Source: an uncultured Verrucomicrobia subdivision 3 bacterium
GTDB lineage: Bacteria > Verrucomicrobiota > Verrucomicrobiae > Limisphaerales > UBA11358
Length of the DNA stretch: 27,419 bases
Reading direction: 5' to 3'
NCBI GenBank assembly: GCA_903921455.1
Contig: CAIXPZ010000184.1
Span: forward strand, 1 to 27,419
Of the stretch, positions 1-8,369 are shown piece by piece; the stretch's first letter is position 1, and each line of letters begins with the position of its first letter. The position numbers and the translations under genes were made by a program. The notes beneath the pieces are model-generated. The model saw only the letters and a program-made list of their open reading frames with translations. It made no database searches and was not told the DNA's origin.

Positions 1-2
1 AG

Positions 3-143
3 ATTCACAACAATCCCAACGGCAACAATCCCGTGGTGGCCGACGAAGCCGTTGTTCCCATGCGCCTCACTGCTGGCAATCATCGATTGACAGTGGCGAT
101 GGATCACAACGGCGGTCTCGCATGGGGTTTCACCCTCCGCTAG
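3..143 (+). CDS. C-terminal end of an unidentified, probably secreted protein (partial)
   Basis: The frame that starts at base 3 is open for 46 codons and ends at a TAG at 141-143. The other two forward frames read as low-complexity or stop early. The encoded tail contains RLTAGNHRLTVAMDHNGG followed by AWGFTLR. That pattern of a beta-strand, a G-rich turn and an aromatic GF.LR end is common at the C-terminus of large extracellular beta-sandwich proteins in Verrucomicrobia and Planctomycetes (general knowledge, not a search result). The start lies upstream of the window, so function cannot be assigned. The gene is followed by two hairpins and a terminator-like T-run. Confidence 0.55.
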   Translation: MHNNPNGNNPVVADEAVVPMRLTAGNHRLTVAMDHNGGLAWGFTLR

Positions 144-169
144 CTTTATGCGGACGGCTACGTCGCCCC

Positions 170-187
170 GGCCAGACTCATCTGGCC
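170..187. repeat. Perfect hairpin downstream of the first gene
   Basis: GGCCAGA at 170-176 is complementary to TCTGGCC at 181-187 with a 4-base loop. No T-run follows it directly. It stands 27 bases after the first stop codon and 21 bases before a second hairpin that does have a T-run, so the two may together form the 3' end of the upstream transcript. Confidence 0.4.
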
Positions 188-208
188 AGCCACAGTCCAA
201 GAAAAATA

Positions 209-237
209 CTGACTCTAACGAGTCAGGAAAATTTTTT
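209..237 (+). terminator. Probable intrinsic terminator of the upstream gene
   Basis: CTGACTC (209-215) pairs perfectly with GAGTCAG (220-226) across the loop TAAC. Six T residues follow at 232-237 after a short A-rich spacer. A run of A before the stem (202-206) can extend the pairing with the T-run. The position, 66 bases after the stop at 143, fits a terminator for the partial gene. Confidence 0.55.
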
Positions 238-561
238 GACACATCTATTTAAACAACCTCATGTCGCATCCAGTTAAACTGTCAGTAAAAGCTGCCACCA
301 ATAGCCAAAAATTCTGCCGATTTGACCAGAATACCCTTCAGTTTTCCCCGCAATCTGCTAATTTCCTTTTATCTGAATCAATGCTTCAGATTGTGCCCAT
401 CTGTGGCCCAAATTGGCAATCGGCAATTGAAAATGCGTGATCGGTGTTTCATCGGTGCCCGTCGGTGGCCGGGCCGCAAACTGAAGAATTTAACTTGCCC
501 GCCCACTTCTTTTCGCCAAGATTTCCCGACGCGAAACTAAATCATCCAATCAAACAAAATT
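238..561. other. Intergenic region before cysK
   Basis: No convincing gene is seen here. A 72-codon open frame at 322-540 has no family resemblance and odd composition. The stretch 399-468 carries four degenerate copies of a short word (ATCTGTGG, ATCGGTG, ATCGGTG, GTCGGTGG), the last three about 10-11 bases apart. The 20 bases before the cysK ATG are A-rich with no Shine-Dalgarno motif, so the cysK promoter probably lies in this stretch but could not be placed. Confidence 0.5.
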
Positions 562-1545
562 ATGGGACGCATCTATAACAACATTGTCGAAACCGTCGGC
601 CGCACGCCGCTGGTCAAACTGAACAAGGTCACCGCCGGCGTGGATGCCACGATTTTATTGAAGTGTGAATTTTTCAATCCGCTGAGCAGCGTCAAGGACC
701 GCATCGGCGCGGCGATGATTGCCGCCGCCGAAGCCAGCGGCGTGTTGAAGAAAGACACCGTCATCATCGAGCCGACCAGCGGCAACACCGGCATCGCCCT
801 CGCGTTCGTCGCGGCGGCCAAGGGCTACAAGCTGATCCTCACCATGCCGGAAACGATGTCGCTGGAGCGCCGCACCCTGCTGGCGATGCTCGGCGCGAAG
901 CTGGTGCTGACGCCGGGGGCCGAAGGCATGAAGGGCGCCATCGCCCGCGCCGAGGCGCTCGCCAAGGAAACCCCGAACTCCTGGATTCCCCAGCAGTTTA
1001 ATAATCCCGCGAATCCGGCGATCCACTCCCAGACCACGGCGGTGGAGCTGTGGGAAGACACGGACGGCAAGATTGATATCCTAGTCGCGGCCGTCGGCAC
1101 CGGCGGCACCATCACCGGCTGCGTGGAAGCCATCAAGCCGAAAAAGCCGTCGTTCCAGGCCATCGCCGTGGAACCGAAAGATTCCCCGGTCATTTCCCAG
1201 ACGCTCGCCGGCCAGCCGGTCAAGCCCGGTCCGCACAAGATCCAAGGCACCGGCGCGGGGTTCGTCCCGGGCAACCTGCATTTGAAGGACAGCGCCGGCA
1301 ATCCGCAGATTGTCGAATGCGTCCAGGTTTCCAACGACGACGCGTTTGCCATGGCCCGCCGCCTCGCGAAGGAGGAGGGTATCCTGGTGGGTATTTCCAC
1401 CGGCGCGAATGTCATCGCCGCCATCGAAGTGGCCAGGCGCCCGGAAAACAAGGGCAAAACCATCGTCACCATCGCCTGCTCCACCGGCGAACGCTATTTG
1501 AGCACCGCGCTCGCCGCCGAAGCCCGCGCCGAAGTCGGCGGCTGA
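562..1545 (+). CDS. cysK: Cysteine synthase A (O-acetylserine sulfhydrylase)
   Basis: This PLP enzyme replaces the acetyl group of O-acetyl-L-serine with sulfide to make L-cysteine, the last step of assimilatory cysteine synthesis in the cytoplasm. The 327-residue product has the usual length. The PLP-binding lysine is K45 in NPLSSVKDR. The substrate loop PTSGNTG spans 71-77, the phosphate-binding GTGGT spans 179-183, and the C-terminal STGERYLST segment that contacts the PLP ring nitrogen starts at 307. The start [16 protein letters not shown] is the normal CysK N-terminus, so the ATG at 562 is well supported even without a Shine-Dalgarno. A strong terminator follows after about 30 bases, so it is probably monocistronic. 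The CysM isoform is less likely given the motifs. No cysE or sulfate genes are nearby. Confidence 0.96.
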   Translation: MGRIYNNIVETVGRTPLVKLNKVTAGVDATILLKCEFFNPLSSVKDRIGAAMIAAAEASGVLKKDTVIIEPTSGNTGIALAFVAAAKGYKLILTMPETMSLERRTLLAMLGAKLVLTPGAEGMKGAIARAEALAKETPNSWIPQQFNNPANPAIHSQTTAVELWEDTDGKIDILVAAVGTGGTITGCVEAIKPKKPSFQAIAVEPKDSPVISQTLAGQPVKPGPHKIQGTGAGFVPGNLHLKDSAGNPQIVECVQVSNDDAFAMARRLAKEEGILVGISTGANVIAAIEVARRPENKGKTIVTIACSTGERYLSTALAAEARAEVGG

Positions 1546-1574
1546 TTTTAAGTGCCGGCGGCACGGACGAAAAT

Positions 1575-1605
1575 AGCCCGCAGCTTTAGCTGCGGGTTGT
1601 TTTTT
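1575..1605 (+). terminator. Rho-independent terminator of cysK
   Basis: CCCGCAGC (1577-1584) pairs with GCTGCGGG (1589-1596) over a TTTA loop, followed by TTGTTTTTT (1597-1605). The GC-rich stem and clean T-run make this the best intrinsic terminator in the window. Confidence 0.9.
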
Positions 1606-1938
1606 AGCAAGGTAAAGCCCCGCCGGGGCGGCCGGAGCTTGGCATGCTGGCAATGATTTTTCCGGCCGGGACTGAAATGGTTTGCTCGGAGGCCCGCAGT
1701 TGAAACGGCGGGCGATGATCAGCCTCCGCTCGGCGGCTTGGAGGGTGCGGGGGTTCAAAATCGGCGTTCCTCGGCGTCATCGGCGGATGAAAATACTTGT
1801 TGCTTTTCGCGGCATTTGCCCGTAATTAAAGGACTGTCGAAGGTTCAAGTGGGCGGTTTCTGGCCGCTGACGTTTTCCAAAGTTCACTTTTCCAACAATT
1901 TTTCGGAAGGGTTTCCGCCTTCGGCCACAACATTTTTT
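1606..1938 (+). other. Long leader region upstream of rho
   Basis: These 333 bases separate the cysK terminator from the preferred rho start. The frame of rho stays open back to an ATG at 1738, but the 67 extra residues resemble no Rho sequence. A nested hairpin can form at 1688-1727 (GGAGGC with GCCTCC outside, CCCGC with GCGGG inside). A long untranslated rho leader fits the autoregulation by premature termination known for rho in other bacteria. That role here is inference, and no clear promoter was found. Confidence 0.4.
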
Positions 1939-3087
1939 ATGAGCGATACGCAAGCTAACGGCGATAAAACGCCCAACGCCAATTACGGTGCCGGTTATCT
2001 CGAGATCTCCGAGAAGGGCTTCGGCTTCCTGCGCACGAAGCAGAATAATTTCCACCCCAAGCCCACGGACATTTTCGTGACCCCGGACACCATCCGCCGC
2101 AGTTTCCTGCGCGAGGGCAGCTTTGTGGAGGGGGCCACCCAGCCGCCGCATCGCGGCACCAGTCCGCAGCTCAAGACCGTGGACAAGGTCAACGACATGG
2201 TATTCCAGGATTATACCAAGGCCGTGCGCTTTGAGAACCTGACCAGCATCGACCCGATTGAAAAGTTCAAGCTGGAGACCACCCCGGATCTGATCGAGAC
2301 GCGCGTCATCGACCTCGTCACGCCCATCGGCAAGGGCACGCGCGGCATCATCGTCGCGCCGCCGCGCACGGGCAAGACCACCATTCTCAAGCAGATTTGC
2401 AACGCCATCACCACCAACCATCCCGAGGTGCACGCGATGGTGCTCCTGATTGACGAGCGCCCCGAGGAGGTCACCGACTTTCAGCGCTCGGTTCAGGCTG
2501 AAGTCGTCGCGTCCTCCAACGACATGGATCTGGACACGCACGTCCGCCTCTCGCGCTTCATGATCGAGCGCTGCCGCCGCATCGTGGAGTCCGGCAAGGA
2601 TGTGTTTGTGCTGCTCGACTCGCTCACCCGCGTCGCCCGCGCCTACAACAGCGTGCACAGCGGCAGCGGCCGCACGATGTCCGGCGGCGTGGACGCCCGC
2701 GCGCTGGAGATCCCGCGCAAGATGTTCGCCTCCGCGCGCAAGATCGAGAACGGCGGCTCGCTGACCATTCTCGCCACCGCCCTCGTGGACACCGGCTCCC
2801 GCATGGATGAGCTGATTTTCCAGGAGTTCAAGGGCACCGGCAACATGGAGCTGATCCTCGACCGCAAGCTGTCCGACCGCCGCCTGTATCCGGCCATTGA
2901 CATTCCGAAGTCCGGCACGCGCAAGGAGGAAAAACTGTTCCCCGCGAAGAATCTCGAGGCCATCCGCAAGCTGCGCCGCACGATGGTGGACTTGAACCCC
3001 ATCGAGGCGATGGAGACGCTCACCGCCGCCCTGAAAAAATTCAAGACCAACGACGAGTTCCTGGCGAAGATGGAAAAGGGCTCGTGA
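1939..3087 (+). CDS. rho: Transcription termination factor Rho
   Basis: Rho is a hexameric RNA-dependent ATPase that loads on nascent RNA and releases RNA polymerase. From the ATG at 1939 the product is 382 residues. The N-terminal RNA-binding OB fold is marked by YLEISEKGFGFLR, DIFVTPDTIRR and VEGATQPP. The Walker A loop is PPRTGKTT (from residue 141, with K146). LLIDERPEEVTDFQRSV, the Walker B DVFVLLDSLTR, the SGGVDARAL Q-loop segment and FKGTGNMEL all follow in the usual order. It is shorter than E. coli Rho (419) because it lacks most of the N-terminal helical domain. The residue before TGKT is R with T instead of the usual KAGKT, and the STFDEPA segment reads SSNDMDL. The 1939 start is preferred because the OB fold begins at about residue 18. 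A WYL regulator follows 36 bases downstream. Confidence 0.96.
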   Translation: MSDTQANGDKTPNANYGAGYLEISEKGFGFLRTKQNNFHPKPTDIFVTPDTIRRSFLREGSFVEGATQPPHRGTSPQLKTVDKVNDMVFQDYTKAVRFENLTSIDPIEKFKLETTPDLIETRVIDLVTPIGKGTRGIIVAPPRTGKTTILKQICNAITTNHPEVHAMVLLIDERPEEVTDFQRSVQAEVVASSNDMDLDTHVRLSRFMIERCRRIVESGKDVFVLLDSLTRVARAYNSVHSGSGRTMSGGVDARALEIPRKMFASARKIENGGSLTILATALVDTGSRMDELIFQEFKGTGNMELILDRKLSDRRLYPAIDIPKSGTRKEEKLFPAKNLEAIRKLRRTMVDLNPIEAMETLTAALKKFKTNDEFLAKMEKGS

Positions 3088-3123
3088 TTCGTTGAACGGT
3101 TAAATCGTTAAATCGGTTTTCCC

Positions 3124-4122
3124 ATGCAACGAGGCAGCGATTCAACGAACAATAAGTTGCCCAGTTCCCGTCCGCCGCTGGAGCGGATGCTCCGGATCCA
3201 TCAGCTGGTGTCGGCGGAACAGTTCCCCAACGCCACCACGCTGGCGCGCGCCGCCGAGGTTTCCCCCAAGACCATCCAGCGCGATATCGAGTTCATGCGC
3301 GAGCGGCTCAATCTGCCGATCGCGTTTGACCATGTCCGCAACGGCTTTCGTTACACCGCCGAGGTCAGCGCCTTCCCGACGATGCAGATCACCGAGGGCG
3401 AAATCTTCGCGCTCGTCGTCGCGGAAAAAGCCCTGCAGCAGTATCGCGGCACCAGCTTTGAGCGGCCGCTCCTGAGCGCCCTCAAAAAGATGGAGGCGGC
3501 GCTGCCGGACACCATTTCGCTGAACCTCGCCGACATCGAGCGCACCATCTCCTTCCGCACCCGCGCCGAGCCGATTCTGAACCTGGAGATTTTCGACACG
3601 CTGGCCCAAGCCGTGGCGCAGCGCCGGCAGCTCGAATTGCATTACCGCAAGCCCGGTCAGGCCGTGGAAAAGCGCCTCGTGGACGCCTATCATCTGGCGA
3701 ACATCAACGGCGAATGGTATCTCTTCGCCTTCGACCACGCCCGGAAGGACCTGCGCACCTTTGTGCCGGCGCGGATCCAGTCCGTGAAGCTCACGGGCAA
3801 AACCTTCGAGCCCCCGCGGAAATTCTCCCTGGAGCAGCGGCTGCGCGATAGCTTTGGCGTCCATGCCGGTGCGGGGCAGTTCGAAGTTGTCCTCCGTTTC
3901 GCGCCGCGCGCGGCCGACTATATCCGCGAAAAGAAATGGCATCCGTCGCAGACCTTGCGCGATTTGAAAGATGGCGGCGCGGAATTGAAGATGAAATTGT
4001 CCAGTTTGGCCGAAGTGTCGCGCTGGGTCTTGAGCTGGGGCGGCGACGCGACCGTTTTGAAGCCGAAGGAGCTGGTCGAATCCGTCCGGGCCGCCGCGCG
4101 GAAGCTGCTGCAAGCGAAGTAG
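3124..4122 (+). CDS. WYL-domain transcriptional regulator (HTH-WYL-WCX)
   Basis: The 332-residue protein starts with a winged helix-turn-helix (about 20-75), including ATTLARAAEVSPKTIQRDIEFM. This is the DeoR/HTH_11-like fold typical of the family. A WYL domain follows (about 150-225) with GEWYLFAFDHARKDLRTF and ARIQSV, and a WCX-type C-terminal domain spans about 250-330. WYL domains bind nucleic acid or small ligands, and members such as PafBC or DriD control DNA-damage genes. The ligand and regulon of this protein are unknown. The canonical arginine after the WYL motif is retained in the DLRTFVPARI segment. It lies 36 bases after rho on the same strand, so co-transcription is possible, but the AT-rich gap (GTTAAATCGTTAAATCG) could hold its own signals. 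Confidence 0.88.
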   Translation: MQRGSDSTNNKLPSSRPPLERMLRIHQLVSAEQFPNATTLARAAEVSPKTIQRDIEFMRERLNLPIAFDHVRNGFRYTAEVSAFPTMQITEGEIFALVVAEKALQQYRGTSFERPLLSALKKMEAALPDTISLNLADIERTISFRTRAEPILNLEIFDTLAQAVAQRRQLELHYRKPGQAVEKRLVDAYHLANINGEWYLFAFDHARKDLRTFVPARIQSVKLTGKTFEPPRKFSLEQRLRDSFGVHAGAGQFEVVLRFAPRAADYIREKKWHPSQTLRDLKDGGAELKMKLSSLAEVSRWVLSWGGDATVLKPKELVESVRAAARKLLQAK

Positions 4123-4177
4123 CGGCATCGCGCGGCCGAACCCCTTTTACTTTTGACGGGTTGGGGCGTTTGTGGGA

Positions 4178-4196
4178 ACGTCTGCGAACCAGACGT
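4178..4196. repeat. Hairpin upstream of the secreted repeat protein gene
   Basis: ACGTCTG (4178-4184) is fully complementary to CAGACGT (4190-4196) with a 5-base loop. It lies 30 bases before the ATG at 4227, without a T-run. It could be an operator or an mRNA leader structure. The sequence does not decide between them. Confidence 0.35.
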
Positions 4197-4226
4197 CCGT
4201 GGCGTTGACCCCATTCCCTTTTCCAT

Positions 4227-6467
4227 ATGAAGAAACTATTGCATGCGGCCGCCGTGTTGTTGCTGCTTCTGGCTGGCCACGCCCGGTTCGCCACGGCCCG
4301 GGCCCAGGGCACCATGTTCACGTATCAGGGGCGGCTGAATGACGGCGCGAATCCGGCCGGCGGGAGCTATGATTTGCGGTTTGCATTGTTCGATGCGGTG
4401 ACCAATGGCGCTCCGCAGGGGGTGCTGGTGACCAATGCGGCCACGGTGGTGACCAATGGCTTGTTCGCCGTGACGCTCGATTTCGGTAATCAATTCTCCG
4501 GCGCGGCCCGCTGGCTGGAAATCGCCGTTCGCACCAATGGCGCCGGCTCGTTTACGACGATTGCGCCGCGCCAGCCGCTCACCCCGACGCCGTATGCGGT
4601 GACCGCCGGCAGCGTGGCGAGCGGCGGCCTGGCGGCCGGCACTTATGGCAATGCCGTGACGTTGAACAACGCCGCCAACAACCTCAGCGGCGCCTTTGCC
4701 GGCAACGGGGCGAATATGACCAATGTGAACGCGGCCGCGTTGAACGGGCTGAACGCGGGCGGCTTCTGGCAGCTCGGCGGCAACCCGGTTTCCGGCGGCC
4801 AGTTTCTCGGCAGCACGAATAATCAGCCGGTGGAAGTGCGGGCCGGCGGCCAGCGCGGCCTGTGGCTCGAAGCGTGCACGAACGACAGCGCCCACGCCGG
4901 TATCATGAATATCCTCAACGGGTCGCCGGCCAATTACGCCGCATCGGGCGTGCGGGGCGCCACCATTGCCGGCGGCGGCGCGGCCAACTTGAATTTTTTG
5001 TTTTCCGCCAATGCCGTGGCCGGGGATTTTGGCACGGTGGGCGGCGGCTTTCTGAATCAGGCGGCGGCGGGGGCCACGGTGGCGGGCGGCTGTTACAATG
5101 CCGCCAACAGCCCCTGGGTCGCCATCGGCGGCGGCACCAATAACGGCGGTTATGGCAATGGCGCTACGGTGGCGGGCGGCGGCTGGAACACGGTGGGCGC
5201 GAATGCCAATTATTCCGCCATCGCCGGCGGGTATGGGAATACGGTTTCCTACGGCAGCTACAGCATGCTGGGGGGCGGCTTTCAAAACCTGCTCGGCGGC
5301 GATGATAACGTTTTAGTCGGCGGGGTTTTTAATACCAATCAGGGGGCCTTTTCGGTGATGGTCGGCGGGGAGTTGAATTACAACTCCGCCCGGTTTGCGT
5401 TTCAGGGCGGCGGCGTGGCCAACCAGAATTCCGGCTGGTGGTCGGCGATTGGCGGCGGTGACCACAACACGAACACGGCTCCGTATGGGTTTATCGGCGC
5501 CGGTCAGGCCAATAACAATCAAGGCTATGGCTCGCTCATCGCCGGCGGTTCGCGCAATTCCAGCAGCGGCATTTACAGCGCTGTGGGCGGCGGGGAATTG
5601 AACGCGAGCGGCGCCCTCGACGCCACGGTGGGTGGCGGGCAGGGCAATCTGGCTGCGGGTAGCTACGCCTTTGTCGGCGGCGGCAAATATAACTCTGCCA
5701 CCAACTCGGGGGCCACGGTGCCGGGGGGCTATGCCAATACGGCGGGGGGCATCAACAGCTTCGCGGCCGGCTCCGGTGCCAATGCCCTGCATGCCGGGGC
5801 GTTTGTCTGGGCGGACAATCAGGCGGGGACCTTTGCTTCCTCGACCAGCAATCAGTTCGCGGTGCGCGCCGGCGGCGGCGTTACTTTCCAGACTTCCGGC
5901 GCGGGGCTGACGGTGGATGGCCAGCCGGTCTTGGCGGGCGCGGTCGCCGACTCGCATCTCTCAACCAATGTAGCCTTGCTCAATGCCAACCAGACGTTTG
6001 CCGGCATCAACAATCTGACCAATGCCGCCAATGTCATCAGCGGCAATGGTGCGAACCTAACCGGCATACCCAGAAATTATTCCACAGGAGGATACATTGG
6101 CACCATCGCGCCAACCGGTAGCACCAATGTTTTCATTGGGCCGACGATTCCGCCGCTAACTTTGACGGCGGGACAAACCGTCATGCTCTCGACCAGCGCC
6201 GCCTTGGGCACCAGCGCCGCCAGCTTGCAGTTTAATTATTCTCCGTCATATACTTTCAATGGCGGCCCGGTCACCTTTATGGCCGGCGGTATTTATTTGA
6301 CCCCCGTCGCGACCGCCGCAGGCGGAAGGCAGATTTACAGCCAGTCCCTGACCATGACCATACTCACCACCGGGAATTATGTTTTTGGCTGTGGCGTGGG
6401 TAATACCAGCACGAGCGACCTCAACTACAACGACTACGTGAATGTTTCCTTGCTCATTTTTAAATAG
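4227..6467 (+). CDS. Secreted GGG..N repeat protein, YadA-head-like
   Basis: The 746-residue product has a Sec signal peptide (MKKLLHAAAVLLLLLAGHARF, with cleavage likely near ATARAQG, about residue 27). An FTYQGRLNDG-type N-terminal domain (about 32-130) follows, with AGGSYDLRFALFDA and PLTPTPYAVTAGS, a module common at the start of verrucomicrobial and planctomycetal surface proteins. The centre (roughly 265-520) carries about 17 units of 13-16 residues built on a xVGGGxxN core (for instance TVGGGFLN, AIGGGTNN, TVAGGGWN, AVGGGELN). They resemble the beta-roll heads of trimeric YadA-type adhesins. NQFAVRAGGG closes this part. The C-terminal 150 residues look like a beta-sandwich. No outer-membrane anchor, peptidase S74 domain or sorting tail is visible. 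A role as a surface or matrix protein is an inference. A second secreted gene follows after 16 bases. Confidence 0.8.
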   Translation: MKKLLHAAAVLLLLLAGHARFATARAQGTMFTYQGRLNDGANPAGGSYDLRFALFDAVTNGAPQGVLVTNAATVVTNGLFAVTLDFGNQFSGAARWLEIAVRTNGAGSFTTIAPRQPLTPTPYAVTAGSVASGGLAAGTYGNAVTLNNAANNLSGAFAGNGANMTNVNAAALNGLNAGGFWQLGGNPVSGGQFLGSTNNQPVEVRAGGQRGLWLEACTNDSAHAGIMNILNGSPANYAASGVRGATIAGGGAANLNFLFSANAVAGDFGTVGGGFLNQAAAGATVAGGCYNAANSPWVAIGGGTNNGGYGNGATVAGGGWNTVGANANYSAIAGGYGNTVSYGSYSMLGGGFQNLLGGDDNVLVGGVFNTNQGAFSVMVGGELNYNSARFAFQGGGVANQNSGWWSAIGGGDHNTNTAPYGFIGAGQANNNQGYGSLIAGGSRNSSSGIYSAVGGGELNASGALDATVGGGQGNLAAGSYAFVGGGKYNSATNSGATVPGGYANTAGGINSFAAGSGANALHAGAFVWADNQAGTFASSTSNQFAVRAGGGVTFQTSGAGLTVDGQPVLAGAVADSHLSTNVALLNANQTFAGINNLTNAANVISGNGANLTGIPRNYSTGGYIGTIAPTGSTNVFIGPTIPPLTLTAGQTVMLSTSAALGTSAASLQFNYSPSYTFNGGPVTFMAGGIYLTPVATAAGGRQIYSQSLTMTILTTGNYVFGCGVGNTSTSDLNYNDYVNVSLLIFK

Positions 6468-6483
6468 CCGCCCTGCGACTGAT

Positions 6484-6924
6484 ATGAAAAAACATTTTTT
6501 CCTCCTGGCCCTGCTGATCCCGGCTCTGGGTTTCGCCCAGGCGTATTCCATTGATTGGTATAAAGTCGCCGGCGGCGGCGGCACCAGCACCGGTGGCACT
6601 TACGCCGTCAGCGGCACCATCGGCCAGCCGGACGCGAGCGGCGCGATGACTGGCGGGAATTATTCGGTGACGGGCGGTTTCTGGGCGTTCATCAATGTGG
6701 TGCAGACCCCCGGTGCGCCGACGTTGTATGTGAGCCACAGTGGCAATAATGTGACGGTCTATTGGCAGGATGTCAGCGGCTGGAGTTTGATTCAGAACGG
6801 CAATCTGGCGACGCCGGTCGCCAGTTGGTCTGCGACCAGTAGTCCGACGCTGATAGGCGGGACAAATTATTTGAGCCTCACGAATCCTCCAGGCAACCTC
6901 TTCTTCCGGCTGAAGAATCCGTGA
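6484..6924 (+). CDS. Small secreted protein with TSTGG/GTIGQPD motif
   Basis: From the ATG at 6484 the product is 146 residues. It begins with a signal peptide (MKKHFFLLALLIPALGFAQA, cut after about residue 20). The mature N-terminus carries IDWYKVAGGGGTSTGG, YAVSGTIGQPDASG and GGNYSVTGGFWAF, a block that recurs in verrucomicrobial and planctomycetal secreted proteins. The C-terminal 75 residues form the other half of the pattern: LYVSHSGNNVTVYWQDVSG, then SLIQNGNL, LSLTNPPG and finally LFFRLKNP. That fibronectin-like tail is often found as the last domain of large exported proteins in this phylum. The biochemical function is unknown. It sits 16 bases downstream of the repeat protein gene, so the two are probably co-transcribed and exported together. 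The in-frame ATG further upstream (6442) is rejected because it would place residues before the signal peptide and overlap the previous gene. Confidence 0.82.
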   Translation: MKKHFFLLALLIPALGFAQAYSIDWYKVAGGGGTSTGGTYAVSGTIGQPDASGAMTGGNYSVTGGFWAFINVVQTPGAPTLYVSHSGNNVTVYWQDVSGWSLIQNGNLATPVASWSATSSPTLIGGTNYLSLTNPPGNLFFRLKNP

Positions 6925-6998
6925 GGGGGCGTGATGGGGGCGGGCGATGCTGTGCCGCCTGCGCCTGCCAATCCGCAGGTGTGTCCTGCCAATCAGGG

Positions 6999-8369
6999 TT
7001 AAACAAACTTGCCCGGATTCATTATTCCGTGCGGGTCCAGCGCCGCTTTCACGACGCGATGCAACTCGCGGGATTCCCCGGAAACCGCCTGCGGCCACCA
7101 GCGTTTCTTGGCGAGGCCGATGCCGTGTTCCCCCGTGATACTGCCGCCCTGCGCGATCACCCAGCGGAACAATTCATCGAGACATTTCGCCGACCGCGCT
7201 TTCGCCCCGGGCTGTGTGTAGTCCACCATCACGTTGGTGTGGATGTTGCCGTCGCCTGCGTGGCCGAAGCAGGCCAGTTGGAGGCGATGCCGTGCTTGTA
7301 ATTTGGCGGCGAAAGTAAATAGGGCTTCCAGCTTGCCGCGCGGCACGACGACGTCTTCATTCAGCTTGGTCAGGCCGGTGTCGCGCAGGGCGTAGGAAAA
7401 TTCGCGGCGGATCTGCCAGATCGCCTCGCATTGCTCATTGCCCAAACCGCGCTCGACGAACAGCGGCTTTTGCCCGCGCACAATCTTTTCCACGGCGGCA
7501 AGCTCGTGGCGCACGGAATGTTCCTGCCCGTCCAGTTCCACGATCAGGTGCGCCTTGCAGCCGAGGAGCCGTTGGCTGCCGGTGCGCTTGGCGGCGGCCG
7601 CCAGGGTGAATTGATCCGCGAGTTCGGCCGCGCACGGCAGAAAGCCGGCGGCGAAAATGGACTGCAACGCGCGCACGGCGGCGCTCATCGCATTGAAACC
7701 CACGGCCAGATTCGCCCGGAACGGCGGGAGCGGAATGAGTTTCAGCGTCGCCTCGGTGATGACGCCCAGCAGCCCTTCCGAGCCGACAAACAGCCGGTGC
7801 AGGTCAAAGCCGGTCTTGTTTTTATGCGTGCGGCCGCCGAGCCTCACGATGTCGCCGTTGGCCAGCACAACTTCGAGGCCGAGGACGTAATCGCGGGTGA
7901 CCCCGTATTTCAGGCAGCGCGGCCCGCCGGCATTGGTCGCGATGTTGCCGCCGAGGGAATTCTTGGCGCGGCTCGCCGGGTCGGGCGGATAAAAGCGCCC
8001 GCGCTTTTCCACGGCGGCCTGGAATGCCGCCGTGTTGACGGCCGGCTGGACAACGGCGACGAAATCCGCCGGGTTGATCTCCAGGATCTTGTTCATCCGC
8101 TCGGTCGAGAGCGCGATGCCGCCGTGCCGCGGCACGCAGCCGCCGACGTAGCCGTGGCCCGCGCCGCGTGGGGTGACGGGGATTTTATGTTTGCTGGCGA
8201 AGGCTAAAATCTTGCTGACCGACTTGGCGGAGCGGGGCAGGGCGACCGCGTCGGGTTGATGGACGGCAAACCATTTGTCGCCGGCGTATGCGGCGAGCGT
8301 GGCGGGTTCGAGAAAAATTTCGCCGGGCAGCAGTTTTTTGAGCTGCCGGAGCTGGCGGAAAAAGTTCAT
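6999..8369 (-). CDS. FAD-linked oxidase, GlcD/D-lactate dehydrogenase family
   Basis: This 456-residue flavoprotein has the PCMH-type FAD-binding domain in its N-terminal half: VTPRGAGHGYVGGC, the SLGGNIATNAGG glycine loop, KYGVTRDYVLGLEVVLANG and FVGSEGLLGVITEATL. The C-terminal GlcD/Dld cap domain carries CFGHAGDGNIHTN and SITGEHGIGLAKK, whose histidines lie near the substrate. Such enzymes oxidise 2-hydroxy acids (glycolate, D-lactate, D-2-hydroxyglutarate) and pass electrons to a carrier. The exact substrate cannot be read from the sequence. No glcE, glcF or iron-sulfur partner is adjacent. It is the last gene of the mla-led minus-strand run, and its ATG overlaps the stop of the DUF2007 gene by four bases (ATGA). 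That points to translational coupling. Confidence 0.88.
   Translation of the reverse strand: MNFFRQLRQLKKLLPGEIFLEPATLAAYAGDKWFAVHQPDAVALPRSAKSVSKILAFASKHKIPVTPRGAGHGYVGGCVPRHGGIALSTERMNKILEINPADFVAVVQPAVNTAAFQAAVEKRGRFYPPDPASRAKNSLGGNIATNAGGPRCLKYGVTRDYVLGLEVVLANGDIVRLGGRTHKNKTGFDLHRLFVGSEGLLGVITEATLKLIPLPPFRANLAVGFNAMSAAVRALQSIFAAGFLPCAAELADQFTLAAAAKRTGSQRLLGCKAHLIVELDGQEHSVRHELAAVEKIVRGQKPLFVERGLGNEQCEAIWQIRREFSYALRDTGLTKLNEDVVVPRGKLEALFTFAAKLQARHRLQLACFGHAGDGNIHTNVMVDYTQPGAKARSAKCLDELFRWVIAQGGSITGEHGIGLAKKRWWPQAVSGESRELHRVVKAALDPHGIMNPGKFV

Noticed and set aside
322..540. 72-codon plus-strand open frame before cysK
   Set aside because: Composition is unlike a protein, there is no family resemblance, and it overlaps a stretch of short repeats.
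655..1758. Several long minus-strand open frames opposite cysK
   Set aside because: They are reading-frame shadows of a GC-rich gene. cysK is beyond doubt and the antisense frames have no recognisable domains. The same holds for frames opposite rho, the secreted repeat gene and fucI.
1738..1938. N-terminal extension of Rho from an upstream ATG
   Set aside because: The extra 67 residues match nothing in Rho, while the ATG at 1939 puts the RNA-binding domain in its normal place.
4650..5800. Possible CRISPR or DNA tandem repeat in the secreted protein gene
   Set aside because: The repetition is at protein level (GGG..N units). The DNA units vary in length and sequence, and there are no identical repeats with unique spacers.
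6925..6998. Terminator between the convergent genes at 6924 and 6999
   Set aside because: A small CCTGC/GCAGG hairpin exists but has no T-run in either direction.
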